A stretch of DNA of 64,000 bases, taken from assembly GCA_950097015.1 (NCBI GenBank), contig CATNEN010000001.1:20112001-20176000 (forward strand). The letters are read 5' to 3'. Shown here in pieces: positions 24,001 to 33,500 of this stretch (its first letter is position 1; each line of letters opens with the position of its first letter). The position numbers were made by a program, and so were the translations under genes. Under the pieces are notes generated by a model, which worked only from the letters and a program-made list of their open reading frames with translations, had not been told where the DNA came from and made no database searches. Origin of the DNA: Macrostomum hystrix. Its lineage: Eukaryota; Platyhelminthes; Macrostomidae.

Positions 24001-26038
24001 CAGGAGACATCATTTGATATTTGGTGACACGGGACCTGCAGCCAGCGAGGAGGCAATTCTGCCCATTTTGCTGACTCCTGAGCTCACACACACGCACACA
24101 GATACCGTACGCAGGTATACGCTCGCACAGGTGTGTACCTCTGCTCAGACTTTCTCATCGTCAGGCACTTCACACTTTCACTGTGCCTTGGTTGGCCCTC
24201 AAGGGCGTAAATTGCGCGACAAGCCCCATGTTATCCCATGGTCCTTCCATGTACCAACCACTGACCCCTGGTCACAGATTGTAACAAACGCTAACAAAAC
24301 ACGCAGAAAGTCAAGCTACACACAAAAACGCCCAACTCACTGGCTTCAGCGATTGTCTCCAGTCGTCTCTGCCTAATCAGGGCCTGATGTCTGGCTAGCT
24401 CAATCTCGTCTAGCAGCACCTTGATGTACCAGAAGCTGTGCCTGTAGCCGCCTCCAACTCTGATGTAGCGATGCTGCGATTTAAGAAATTAATTAATCAC
24501 TTTTTGTTAGCAATAATTGGTTTATAGACTTTTTAAAACTGTTTCTAGTGCCGAAAAATTGAACGCCATTATTAAAGTACATCGCAGGAAAACTATGCCA
24601 ATAAATCAATAGATTCTACTTACCGACTCGCATTTGTCGTGCGGCACACGCAGCATGCATTTTATGCAGTCCTCGTCTTTGGACTAGACAGAAATGTGTA
24701 ACAAGCGGTTGAGGCCATAAAATATTAGAATTTATGACGAGAGCATGCTATAGTAGACAACTAGTCGAAAAACAGCTAACTCACTTTTGGCACGAAACCG
24801 TCGGGGTCTCGTCCGCCGTAAGCAACGCCGAGGAAGTCAGCGAAATGGCTGTGAACACTCTGCGAAGGATGCGAGTGGTGTTGCCCTCATTAGCCCTATA
24901 TTTATATTATCAGTAGAACTACCACGTTTCAATTGGTTTAAGTGGGATATTCCCCCCTGACAATTTTTCGTGCTGCAACGGAACGGAGCAACGCAAGCAC
25001 ACGAAACTCAAGAACGCGGGCCAAATTTTTTTGCGCATCTTCTGAAACAAGAATCAAGTCACCTGCCCTTCAGACTGTCGAGATATTCAATGTTTCTGGC
25101 CGAAGGTCGGATGTTTCCCATATGAGCTAGTGTATTTCATACACCCCTATACACGAATTTGCACTGCGCCTCAGTGCGGCCTTTCCAGACCTTCAAAATG
25201 TATCAGCATGTCACCCGAATGTGCCTGCATCATCTCCATCTTCGGTGGTCACAGCTACCATTATCTAGATGGACTGCTGGACCTTCAAGGGCTAAAACAG
25301 ATGGAACTAGGCCACTATGGACACCCTGACGCGAATTTCTCCAATTTCACTGATCAAGCCATAATATTAGGCGCAGCTCAACCACAGTACACCATCGTCT
25401 AGTCTGCCAAACCGATCAGTCACCATCCAGCGCTGTTAGAATTCGGGCGCTGACAAAAATTACCCCCATGGTATAAAAACGGGCGGCAAGATGGCTTGGT
25501 AGTCCCACTGTTGAAAACAACCCGACCTACTGAACTGTACATAAATTCTACATTAATTTCAAGAAGCTGTGACTTCTTCTAGTCTACCTGGCAAGTTGAC
25601 AAGCGCTAAAATTTGTGCTGGTGTGTGTGCTAATAAATGCTTGATTAATTCCTGGGCACGCAATGTAAATATTGACTTCTTGAATTGCCTAGGGCGTTAA
25701 TATTTCAGTGCTTACCTTTTGACTAGAGCAAGCCGTGATTTTTTGTTGAAAGATAAACTTTTTTTGGTTCTGTGACTCACCCGGGCCGACTCTCGCGAGC
25801 TGGACCTGGCGTCGCGTTGGTTCTGCTCTCCAGACGAGGATCTCGCCCCTGCTGCCATTCTCCTGGTCGTTCTTCGACCGCGGAATGTCCCGATCCCGAC
25901 GCCTGGCGGCTGTGTGGCTACGGCTTGTCGAAAATCTCTGACACTTGAGACTGACGAGCCGGTGGACGCTGCACTGGACGGCCTGCCGCTCTGGCGAATG
26001 CTGGGCAGGTGAAAATCTGCTGATGACGCGGCGGCCAT
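11991..26038 (-). CDS. Large repeat-containing protein with EF-hand-like C-terminus, 21 coding exons, 1511 residues
   Basis: Coding exons in transcript order: 26038-25781, 24859-24785, 24683-24624, 24473-24341, 23867-23097, 23002-22915, 22731-22414, 21070-20769, 20286-20062, 19485-19294, 19047-19035, 18680-18303, 17723-17520, 16760-16537, 15905-15576, 15102-14983, 14873-14755, 14043-13883, 13235-13019, 12614-12334, 12057-11991. All have AG acceptors and GT donors, all phases agree, and the total is 4536 bases. Residues 1-86 are Ser/Arg-rich and disordered. About 87-175 is a compact region (HFADFLGVAYGGRDPDGFVPK; RYIRVGGGYRHSFWYIKVLL). About 176-432 holds four ~60-residue repeats, each with RTKSGR-(I/L)IEK. 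From 460 to 810 come SE-GGT / GNVIG-G modules, then Lys/Glu-rich stretches. About 1190-1490 is the EF-hand-like region, and a basic tail ends the protein. I do not recognise the family; a cytoskeletal or scaffold role is a guess. The last exon is the least certain: a TGA in the preceding exon's donor (12330-12332) would end the protein at residue 1489. Confidence 0.8.
12690..12995. repeat. Degenerate ~40-bp repeat in an intron
   Basis: Six or seven diverged units built on CTAGAATAGTCTATGGGTCT and GGCGGCTCATCAAAGGA, located in the intron between the exons at 12614 and 13019. Confidence 0.7.
13019..14043 (-). CDS. EF-hand-like segment (two exons) of the 1511-residue protein
   Basis: The exons 14043-13883 and 13235-13019 encode about residues 1271-1396. 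They include LSERQVDYALQVLGFDGNTQ, then MTFRMFSVAMALCERV and LTGL-like helix pairs ending WKQQEFIIDKLQPNDMFE. The next exon continues ISFLDYLCYIPLFLSFHDNI. The helix-loop-helix pattern resembles paired EF hands, but the loops lack a full set of acidic calcium ligands, so calcium binding is doubtful. Confidence 0.55.
13380..13825. repeat. ~19-20-bp TCTAGAGAAGG minisatellite in an intron
   Basis: Units such as GGAAGGTCTAGAGAAGGCCT and the shorter GGAGATCTAGAGAAG alternate in a higher-order pattern (the block at 13505-13590 recurs at 13590-13670 and 13670-13760). It ends about 60 bases from the donor of the 14043-13883 exon. Confidence 0.9.
14090..14630. repeat. 21-bp CTAACAGGTAAAT minisatellite in an intron
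   Basis: About 24 units reading TCTAACAGGTAAATCATTCT plus A, nearly identical from 14180 to 14460 and diverged at both edges. On the plus strand each unit contains AACAG|GTAAAT, a textbook 5' splice-site sequence. The host gene is on the minus strand. Confidence 0.95.
15235..15570. repeat. 20-bp ACACCTGTTAG minisatellite ending at a splice donor
   Basis: Two 20-bp variants, GTAGAGACACCTGTTAGGAA then TATTCGAGACACCTGTTAGA, about 16 copies. The last unit runs into the donor of the exon at 15905-15576 (CTGTTAGGAACTCAC on the plus strand), leaving essentially no unique intron sequence at the 5' splice site. Confidence 0.92.
15965..16440. repeat. ~21-bp ACTAGTGGACACCC minisatellite in an intron
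   Basis: About 16 clear units built on ATACTAGTGGACACCCTAAT, with a degraded right flank to about 16440. The period is 20-22 bases. Confidence 0.9.
16790..17285. repeat. 32-bp minisatellite with a 64-bp dimer period
   Basis: Two 32-bp units alternate: GATTCCCCTTCTCGTTAATG + TACATTCTCTGA and GATTCGCCTTCTAATTGATG + TACATTCTCTGA. A block near 16985 recurs near 17175. The array starts about 30 bases beyond the acceptor of the exon 16760-16537. Confidence 0.9.
17753..18160 (+). mobile_element. Truncated copy of a TIR DNA element (MITE-like)
   Basis: Starts CCGTAGAACTACCAAGG and shares the internal order (CTGATAATTTTTCTTGCTGC, GCGCATCTTCTGAAACAAG, ATCTCCGTCTTCGGTGGTCAC, CCAATCAGTCACC) with the full element at 24911-25510. 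The right terminus is missing. It lies in an intron of the 1511-residue gene. Confidence 0.7.
18303..18680 (-). CDS. Basic, alanine-rich exon of the 1511-residue protein
   Basis: This 378-base exon encodes a strongly charged helical stretch: KKANRERVRRAEEKAAAAAA, then an acidic DSEVFSDASTDSEAVREQ and MTEEEKQEFLKERAARQQA. It looks like a single alpha helix or coiled coil. The run of alanine codons (GCG/GCC) is a possible slippage site. Confidence 0.75.
19035..19047 (-). CDS. 13-base microexon
   Basis: CTGTTTCAG|ATGACGCAGCCAC|GTGAGTAAC on the minus strand. The preceding exon ends in phase 1 and the following exon needs phase 2; adding exactly 13 bases repairs the frame and gives D-D-A-A-T across the junctions. 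Without it the neighbouring exons cannot join in frame. Confidence 0.75.
19595..19760 (+). mobile_element. SINE family B (tRNA-derived) copy
   Basis: Contains a B-box (GGTTCGATTCC, 19638-19648) after an A-box-like GGGGCTTGTAGCG, then a body with CCACCCAGCTGTTAAATGGG and TACCAGCATCAGCTGGGG. This architecture is that of widespread metazoan tRNA-derived SINEs. Confidence 0.65.
20325..20730. repeat. ~20-bp CTAACAGGTAGGAACACC minisatellite in an intron
   Basis: About 19 units of GTCTAACAGGTAGGAACACC with variable positions 15-20. It begins about 40 bases beyond the acceptor of exon 20286-20062. The core CTAACAGGTA is the same as in the array at 14090-14630. Confidence 0.93.
20769..21070 (-). CDS. 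Exon carrying two SE-GGT modules
   Basis: Encodes a complete SEGGTRRVFVRERKADGTYG module and then SEHSYVSEYSENGTRTRRRR followed by KIRDEFGNVIGYGKEEVYES. The same design recurs in exons 22731-22414, 20286-20062 and 19485-19294, so the protein has expanded by duplication of a ~40-residue exon module. Between them is a Gln-rich link (KQQQQKAKE). Confidence 0.8.
21075..21865. other. Intronic sequence without recognised features
   Basis: AT-rich intron between exons 21070 and 22414. No repeat array or coding signal was seen in its left part; a SINE occupies the right part. Confidence 0.4.
21868..22140 (-). mobile_element. SINE family A copy
   Basis: Plus-strand order is the ATT-rich tail (TAATAATAGTAACAATAATTG), GGAGGGCTGCGGGCAATGGC, the ACACAGGTGTGTACATCTGC block and GGGCGTAAATTGCACGACAA. 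It matches the copy at 5915 throughout, but the head is truncated. Confidence 0.72.
23097..23867 (-). CDS. Exon with four tandem RTKSGR repeats
   Basis: This 771-base exon encodes about residues 176-432. Four ~60-residue repeats each start with a V/I-K-T-x-(I/V) strand, then RTKSGR-(M/I/L)-(V/I)-EK, then a (S/T)-x-(E/D)-(D/E)-(Y/F) helix, G-x-(P/A)-x-x-(L/I) and K-(Y/F/L)-(L/M) followed by an acidic link ending in W or F. The regular strand-helix pattern implies a small repeated fold. Sequence divergence between copies shows the duplication is old. Confidence 0.85.
23985..24235 (-). mobile_element. SINE family A copy
   Basis: Plus-strand order TAATTATAATAATTGCAGGA, GGTGACACGGGACCTGCAGC, the GT-rich block and GGGCGTAAATTGCGCGACAA. 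It lacks part of the GGAGGGCTGCGGGC segment and the tRNA-like head. It lies in an intron of the 1511-residue gene. Confidence 0.7.
24911..25510 (+). mobile_element. Full-length ~600-bp non-autonomous TIR DNA element
   Basis: Begins CAGTAGAACTACCA and ends TGGTAGTCCCACTG, whose reverse complement CAGTGGGACTACCA matches the start at 12 of 14 positions. There is no coding capacity. Diverged copies lie at 17753 and 28990. No clear target-site duplication is visible (flanks TTTATATTAT and TTGAAAACAA). The CAGT-start termini would suit a hAT-type element, but that is inference. It is inserted in intron 1 of the 1511-residue gene. Confidence 0.7.
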
Positions 26039-26126
26039 CGAGTTCAGTTGAGCTCAAACGGAGTTCTGAATTAAACTACGGGATCAAAGTTGAGCACAAT
26101 GGCACAACTCTCTGCCCTGTTCTCCT

Positions 26127-26135
26127 CTTTTTATA
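26127..26135 (-). promoter_or_regulatory. TATA-like box upstream of the large gene
   Basis: TATAAAAAG on the minus strand, about 90 bases upstream of the ATG at 26038. This gives a plausible start of transcription near 26100. Unlike the plus-strand genes, no acceptor abuts this ATG. Confidence 0.4.
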
Positions 26136-26139
26136 AAAG

Positions 26140-28185
26140 GGCAAGCGCCGGGCAAACACTGCAGCGCAAGCAGTCGTCTCTTCTCCTTTTACCTTCTCTG
26201 GCCTCTTTACTTTCTGTTGGGGGGGAAGGCAGGTCCGGAAGGTGTTTCCAAGGGGACGAACCGCTGCTGGTGGCCCGCTTCGCGGACGGAGGATGTGGAG
26301 TTTGCAGAGGCTCACACAATTGTCCCAGTCGATCTGAAGTCAATGTTTGATGCTAGAAAAAATGACCTACTTTCAGTTTGCCTACTGCCTAGCTGAGACT
26401 TGTGCAGAGTGCGGGGCGTGAGTGTGTGACTGCCTGCTCATTTTTCAAACCAGATATCTTCTCTGAGGACAGGGGGAGGGTGTGGAAGCCCACGGGGCCA
26501 ACCCGGTGTGGCGGGTGTGAGACCAGAGTGAGCTTAGAGACTGCAGCTAGGCGGAGCGGAGGAGAGGGAATGAGGTGCCGTTGAGCATTTTTAATAACAA
26601 AAAATAAACGGGGCTCGAGTGCGCGACTCAAACACAGACTCAAGCGATGAAGAGCTAGCAACTAAACAATGGGATTGAATTGGCAATAAAGATGAATAGG
26701 ACACGGCCCGAATGACAGAACAGTGAGTAGAGCTGGGCTGAGAAAAAATCTCGACAAAAGTGGGGACCCGAAACTGAGCAAATGAGGCTTGCACCCTTTG
26801 AAGAGCGCGTGGTTAATGCTTCTTCAGCGGCTTCTAGTCCGGTCTCTGTCTAACAAATCGTCTCTTTCTTCAGAGACAAAAAACGTCCAGGCAGGCCTTG
26901 CTATCCGTTGTTTTTTGCGGCATTCGGCCAGACGTTGGCATTTGAGCGCATTCTCTCGTTATTTACCAACTAACAGCTGGCTTGCGTTTCGCCGTGGGTT
27001 CCATTGTTCGCTGTCGGGCAATAATGCTAATTATAATGCGAGCTAGTCTGGCGAAGTTGGCAGCTAGTATGCTTGAGAGCGCCTTGTTATTTTTTTAAGC
27101 GCAACGGCAAGGCCAGACATCAGGGGACTTGTGCTCATCTACTGCTCAATGTGACGCCAATCAAATAGTTTTTTTTTAAAGTTTAATTGGGACGCAAATT
27201 TGAACACGTTTGACAGTTCAATTTCGACAGACAAATTTACCTGAACGCCTAATAATATTAAGCCTAATGAGATTAAGTTACTTTTTTGTTCTATTTGCTA
27301 AATGGGCCTTATAGTAATGAAATGAGAGACGATCAAGTACCTCGTCTCTCATTTGCTAGACTTAAAAAACGTTAATATTACTAAAACAAATAAAAAGAGT
27401 AGAAAACTGTTTTGCTTTCGGAATTTTTAAAAGCATCTCTTAGATGTATCGCAATTAGTGATTTCAGTGAAAGTTCATTCTTAAAACGGCCCTTTTAAGG
27501 ACCCAACGTGTTAAGTCTAACAATTTCGACCCACAACATCAACGCCTATGTTCAAAATCCGAAAACTTTTTCTGTGCGCCTACTTATATGAGTAGTATGC
27601 AAGGCTGATAATCAAAAGTATCTCATATTTTTGGTTCATTTTCTTGACGACTGTGAGAACTCTTTTTAACGCAGTGAAGAAGATTAAAGCGTCCATTGCA
27701 ATTCATTCAAGTCCGATTTGTTAAGGCCCGCACGCCTTTAGGGGCGGCAGGCAATGCAGCATAGAGGTTGTGGAATTGTGGACATTGCAGCATTGGGCCG
27801 AGACGATTGACAAATTTGCCATATGGCGGCTTGAAGAAAAATTCACTGCAGCGAATAGTCTGCTGCCAGATACGGACACGACAGTGTTTCCAGTGTCTGC
27901 ACGAAGTTTTGCTTCTACATTGTTCTGCTCTTTTTGCTGCAGGAGCTGCTGCTGCTGCTGCTGTTGTTGCTGCTTGTAGCTGGGTAATTAGCGTGGAAAG
28001 AATCCTTGCATCTAAATTCATCGATCAGAATAAAATAAAAAGCTTCGCCAAGAGGTGATTGATCAAGTCACTCTCTTTTTTGTCGTCTCCTTTCTAAACC
28101 TTGAAACCCTACCTGAGGAATAATGAACTGTTCTCTTTTTACTGCATGAAAAAAGTCCAATCTTTCATAGACTTAACTGTAACAG
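26140..28185. other. Intergenic region, no gene recognised
   Basis: Upstream flank of the large minus gene. It is GC-richer near 26.2-26.6 kb and AT-rich after 27.1 kb. A CAG/GCT triplet run sits at 27945-27975. Open frames here are short and lack splice context. Confidence 0.4.
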
Positions 28186-28189
28186 CAAA

Positions 28190-28560
28190 CACACCTGAAT
28201 AACAGCGAACACACCTGTCTAACAGCTAACACACCTGTCTAACAGCAAACACACCTGTCTAACAGCAAACACACCTGTCTAACAGCTAACACACCTGTCT
28301 AACAGCAAACACACCTGTCTAACAGCAAACACACCTGTCTAACAGCAAACACACCTGTCTAACAGCAAACACACCTGTCTAACAGCTAACACACCTGTCT
28401 AACAGCAAACACACCTGTCTAACAGCAAACACACCTGTCTAACAGCAAACACACCTGAATAACAGCAAACACACCCGTCTAACAGCAAACACACCTGTCT
28501 AACAGCAAACACACCTGTCTAACAGCAAACACACCTGTCTAACAGCAAACACACTTGTGT
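28190..28560. repeat. 20-bp ACACACCTGTCTAACAGCAA minisatellite
   Basis: About 18 nearly identical 20-bp units, with CAGCTAAC variants at intervals. The core TGTCTAACAG is shared with arrays at 14.1 and 20.3 kb. Confidence 0.95.
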
Positions 28561-28739
28561 CTAATGGATAAAGTCAAAAATTCAAAAGGATGATCGTATT
28601 CAAATCAATGCTAGTTTTTATTTGCTCGCTGAAACAGCAGCCTTATTCAATGAGATGAAAACTATATCATTGCGAATTCTAAATTTATTTGCCAATAAAT
28701 TTACATGAGACATCAACAATAGCTGCTAACCATTTTCAC

Positions 28740-28850
28740 TGCTGGACACAAATAATGACACCGTGAGAATGTACACTGCCTGACGATGAGAAAGCCAGGT
28801 CAGATGTACACACCTGTGTGAGTGTTTGCCTGCGTGTGTCCACAGGCCTC
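28740..28850 (+). mobile_element. SINE family A fragment
   Basis: Retains only the middle of the element: TGTACACTGCCTGACGATGA, GAAAGCCAGGTCAGATGTAC and ACACCTGTGTGAGTG. Confidence 0.6.
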
Positions 28851-28989
28851 CTGCCAGTGATTTTCCGAATGACACAAAAAACACGAAAATTCCGAATAAC
28901 AGAAACTCCTGAAAGTGCATTGCTTGATATCTGTGAAGACAATATGATAATATTTAACATAATAGTAAACATAGTAAACATAAAATTAA

Positions 28990-29453
28990 CAGTAGGACTA
29001 CCAAGCCATTTTGCCGCCCGTTTTTATACCAAGGGGGGGGGTGATTTCCCCCCCCCTGAGAACATTTTTGGCAGCGCCTGAAAGCTAACCGCGTAGGGTG
29101 GTGACTGATTGGTTGACAGACTAGGCGATGGTGTACTGTGGTTAAGCTGCGCCTAATATTTAGGCTTCAGCAGTGAAATTTTAGAAATCGCGTCAGGGTG
29201 TCCATGCAGAGTGGCCTATTACCACATTTTTTGCATTTTAAGGTCCCGCAGTCCGTCCAGATAAACGTAGGTGACCACCGAAGACGGAGATGATGCAAGC
29301 ACATTCGGGTGACATGCTGATGAAGTTTGAAGGTCTGGAAAGGCCGCACTGAGGCGCAGTGCAAATTCGTGTATAGGGGTGTATGAAATACACTAGCTCA
29401 TATGGGAAAAATCGGACCTTCGGCCAGAAACATTGAATATCTCGACGGTCTGA
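28990..29453 (-). mobile_element. Copy of the TIR element, one end lost
   Basis: Starts CAGTAGGACTACCAAGCC at 28990 (the right end of the element in reverse) and runs through GTGACCACCGAAGACGGAGA to AATATCTCGACGGTCTGAAG. The sequence then switches to SINE family B, so the left terminus is missing. A G9/C9 pair near 29032-29058 is a local inverted repeat. Confidence 0.7.
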
Positions 29454-29695
29454 AGAGCTATTGCGCGGCGCATCTGAAGGCTGTTCAGTCCATGGACTGG
29501 AACTGTTCTGACTTCCACACCACCCTCAATTACCCCAGCTAATGCTGGTAAACACAATTAATGTAGAGTTAAGTGTCTTGCTAAAGGACACAAATAATTC
29601 CAATGGAGTCAGGAATCGAACCCATGACGTTCAAGTCTGACTCACTAACCATTTCAGCCTAACACAGCCCAACACGTAGGAGTAATATTAGATTA
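29454..29695 (-). mobile_element. SINE family B copy
   Basis: In reverse it carries a tRNA-like head (AGTCAGACTTGAACGTCATG then GGTTCGATTCC), the body motif TGTGTCCTTTAGCAAGACAC, and GCCTTCAGATGCGCCGCGCA. A sister copy lies at 37615-37830. Confidence 0.65.
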
Positions 29696-29776
29696 AGCAA
29701 AGCAAAGCGGAATGCGAATGTGAGCATTCTACTCGGCGCCAATGCTCATGTTAAAACGCAGGACGAGTTCTTAGTC

Positions 29777-30526
29777 TCATGGTCTTCTCGGGCAGCTCAG
29801 CATTTGGCGTAACTTGCGCCTAAATGCGTGGTTGCACAGCGGGTAGAGAATCGGGTTGAGCGCCGAGTTGGCGTAGCCCACCCAGGTGAGCGCCAGCATC
29901 AAATCGCTGCTCACGCAGTCCGAACAGAAGGCCACAACTACGAAGATGACGAAGTAGGGCATGAAGCAGGCCGTGAAGGCGCCCATGATGACGCCGAGTT
30001 GTCTGGCCGCCTTGATCTCCTTCTTCAACGAGCTGCTGCGCTTGAATCGTGACTTGGCCTTCTTAACTGGCTTATTGTTTGTAGCTGGCGCGGAGCCTGC
30101 CGCCAGCTGCTGCTGCATTGGAGCGTCGCCACTCGACCGCGGCGCCTGCGAGGAGGCATCGTCGTCTGCGGCCGGTTCCTCGGTGTCGGAAATGAAGCGA
30201 ATTCTGCGCTGGCCGGAGGTCGCAGCGGATTCGGCCTGGTCAAGACAGCGAGAGCAGGCCTGCAGACCTCGCAACTGGCTGCAAGGCTCGCGCAGCAGAA
30301 GCAGCTGGACTCGCTCCGTGGTTCGGTCCACAATCAGCTCGTCGTAGATGTACTCGGTGTGACCAGCATCGACTGCCGATGCTGCCGCGTTAAAGGACGC
30401 AACAGGCGAGTCCAACAGAGGCTGACTGGCTGCCGCAGCTGCAGCCAGAGCATCGTCGTCTAGACGCTGATTAATGGCATCGCAATCAACGGCCACTGTG
30501 TGCAGGTCCTGTGTGTCCACCGGCGA
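29777..30526 (-). CDS. Last exon of the H1-like receptor: loop 3, TM6, TM7
   Basis: Starts at the acceptor GATTTTCAG|TCGCCGGTG. The first ~165 residues are the intracellular loop with poly-Ala and acidic stretches. Then come KEIKAARQLGVIMGAFTACF, MPYFVIFVVVAFCSDC, TWVGYANSALNPILYPLCN and a short basic C-tail ending MLSCPRRP, with a Cys that could be palmitoylated. Confidence 0.92.
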   Translation of the reverse strand, partial: SPVDTQDLHTVAVDCDAINQRLDDDALAAAAAASQPLLDSPVASFNAAASAVDAGHTEYIYDELIVDRTTERVQLLLLREPCSQLRGLQACSRCLDQAESAATSGQRRIRFISDTEEPAADDDASSQAPRSSGDAPMQQQLAAGSAPATNNKPVKKAKSRFKRSSSLKKEIKAARQLGVIMGAFTACFMPYFVIFVVVAFCSDCVSSDLMLALTWVGYANSALNPILYPLCNHAFRRKLRQMLSCPRRP

Positions 30527-33500
30527 CTGAAAATCAATTTTCGGAATCGAGTTGGGGCCGTGTCGTTAAAAATTCACCTTGTATACGTTTGCAACGCGTT
30601 TAATTTTAAATCTTTCACTGAAGAATTGAGTTTTTCATGCAGCTACGGTGTATACAGTAGTAGTCTTCGTATCGGCTTTATTGCCCACAGACTATATTAA
30701 GTCCAGAGCCTCTTAAAAGCCATAGACTATAGATATTAGCCTATTAGACTGTAAGACTGTAATTACAGAGTTAAGGAGAACAGATGTTTAGACCACAGAA
30801 TTGAGAAACCGGGACAAGGGATAATGGGATCCGGTAGAGTTTACAGCTGCCAGGTCTCCCACCAGGCCCCTATAGCTCATCCGTTTTCGCAGAATCGAAT
30901 TAGAATGGGACAAAGGAAGCAAGTGGAAATTGGGATTTCTAGCCAGGCAGAGAGGAATCAGCGACAATTTCCTTTGACAGAACGATAGGCGTATAGCACT
31001 AGTGGCTTTTCGAATCGTTAAGATAAGCTCGCTAAATTTCCTAAGCCGAGAGCTTTCAAGAATATTGTTTTTTAATTTCTGGTGCATCTTCTATGTTTTC
31101 TAAGCCAGATCTCACAGTTAGCTCGAATGCAGGCAAATAATCAGATCGAATGCTAGAACAGCTGCTGCTGTGATGACGAACTTGATCAGATATTCGTTCT
31201 CTAGTCTTCAGAAATGTAATAATATAGTAATTACGTCAGATTATTATGTCCCCTTGCTCATAATCTTTAATTAGGCACGCGTTATCCACTGAGCAGTCCA
31301 AGCTTCTGTCTGACAATAAAGAAAATGATTTTGTCTGGGCTGATCTCGTAGTTTAAAGACCCTGAGGTTCAGGCTGAAGAAACTGAGGTTCAGGCTGAAG
31401 ACACTGAGGTTCAGGCTAAAGAAAATGAGGTTCAGGCTAAAGACCCTGAGGTTCAGGCTGAAGAAACTGATGTTCAGGCTGAAGAAACTGATGTTAGGGT
31501 GAAGACACTGATGTTCAGGCTGAAGACACTGAGGTTCAGGCTGAATACACTGAGGTTCAGGTTAAAGACCCTGAGGTTCAGATTGAAGACACTGAGGTTC
31601 AGGCTGAAGACACTGAGGTTCGGGCTGAAGACACTGAGGTTCAGGCTGAAGACACTGAGGTTCGGGCTGAAGACACTGAGGTTCAGGTTAAAGACCCTGA
31701 GGTTCAGGCTGAAGACACTGATGTTTGGGTGAAGAAACTGAGGTTCGGGCTGAATACACGGAGGTTCAGGCTGAAGACACTGAGACCGGTAGCCATCAAC
31801 TCACATGTCGTGCGCTGCTGGCACAGCCATTGGGTATTGTGGCGGTCCCCAGCTTGGCTCTCCCGCTGTCACGTGACTTGCAGCCGCCGCCGTCCCCACC
31901 TTTGCGCCGCATGCTCTGGAACTTCTCCAGGTGGGAGCGCTTCCGTATTTCCAAAAAAATCCTTCCGTAGAGGAAGTACATGACGAACAGCGGGACGAAG
32001 AAGTTGAAGATACCGGTGACGACTTTGAGCGGGAAGTTTTCCTTGTACTCCGGGTCGCACTCGGTCTCCGGTATCGTGTACTTCTGCAGGTGTGCGCGTC
32101 AAGGTTCTGCGCTTTTTATCCCATTTAATCCCATCCCTGAAACGAATCTCCTAATTATCTCCTAACTTTCTTTAATATATTATAAAAAACACATTCTTTT
32201 ATTGAAATATCGCACTCTTGAAAAACCCTATATTTTGAAAAATTCCATTGTCTAAATCTAAATATCCCATTCTCTAAATACCATTCTTAAAATATCCCAT
32301 TCCTACAATATCCCATTCTTACAATATCCCATTCTCAAAATATCCCATTCTCGAAGCATCCCATTCTCGAAATATCCTATCCTCAAAATATCCCATTCTC
32401 GAAATATCCCATTCTCGAAACATCCCATTCTCTAAATATCCCATTTTCTAAATATCCCATTTTCTAAATACCCCATTCTCAAAATTTCCCATTCTCGAAA
32501 TATCCTATCCTCAAAATATCCCATTCTCGAAACATCCCATTCTCTAAATATCCCATTTTCTAAATATCCCATTCTCAAAATTTCCCATTCTCGAAATATC
32601 TTATCCTCAAAATATCCCATTCTCGAAGTATCCCATTCTCGAAATATCCCATCCACAAAATACCCCATTCTTGAAAAACCCATTTGCTGAAATATCCCAT
32701 TCATACACTAACCTATTCTCAAAATGTCTTTTCTCGATAGGAATTCTCGATCGCCGAATTATTCCAGAAATCACACATCTTAAAATTGTTTTCCTTCGTT
32801 TTTTCCTACGTAATAAAAGGAAATTCATTGTAATTTCTCCAAATTGTATACACAAATGTCACACTCAAAACTATTCGTTTAGTCCAAGATTTTCCGATTT
32901 TTTGAAAGTGACAATTTTCCGAATTGGATTGCAAAAATCCATCAAAATCATCCACTATTCAAACAGGCCCTTTTATTCCATTTTCCTAGAATCTACTTTT
33001 GTCAAGTTGTTGATGATGGTCAAGCAATGAACAATGACCGCTTTGGGTGTGGCAATCATTCTTCGTTAAAACAAGAGGATCGCCCTTCCAATAAATTCTC
33101 AACGGACTTAATTAAGTCTTGATTAAATCAAAATGGACAATTTTAACAAATCTTGATTTTTGTCACTGACCCTGGAACTATTTCAATTGGCCTTTATTCT
33201 AAATCTTGCCTATGGCAGCTTCTCCTTGAAAACATTTAGTCATATTAGTCTGAGGTTTGGGAATCGAAATCACATCGAAATTGGTTTTTTCTGTTGCTAG
33301 CCAAGCTGTAAATTTTGAGTCTTAGAGTCAAGTTAAGATGAGGTGAATGAGTCTCGAGACTGTAGATCTGCGCACGTGACTTTGCTGTGCATTGTGCAGT
33401 TTAGCAATCATCATTCTGGATTTGGGAGGTAGGCCTATGGTTTGCGTCAAAGGTTCATGTGCACGAATCCGTAATGTGTAAGTTGCGCGTTTAGACTCCA

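Noticed and set aside
27707-28021. Minus-strand open frame with an Ala/Gln run and several Cys
   Set aside because: Considered as a gag-like fragment of a retroelement, but no CCHC knuckle or conserved motif was found; the Ala run is a CAG-type triplet tract.
28190-28560. CRISPR-like array
   Set aside because: Perfect 20-bp head-to-tail units without spacers, in an animal genome; a minisatellite.
31499-31970. Possible acidic repeat extension (AEDTEVQ) of a coding exon
   Set aside because: It is on the strand opposite to the receptor and in its intron 4; the exon 4 donor GTGAGT is intact.
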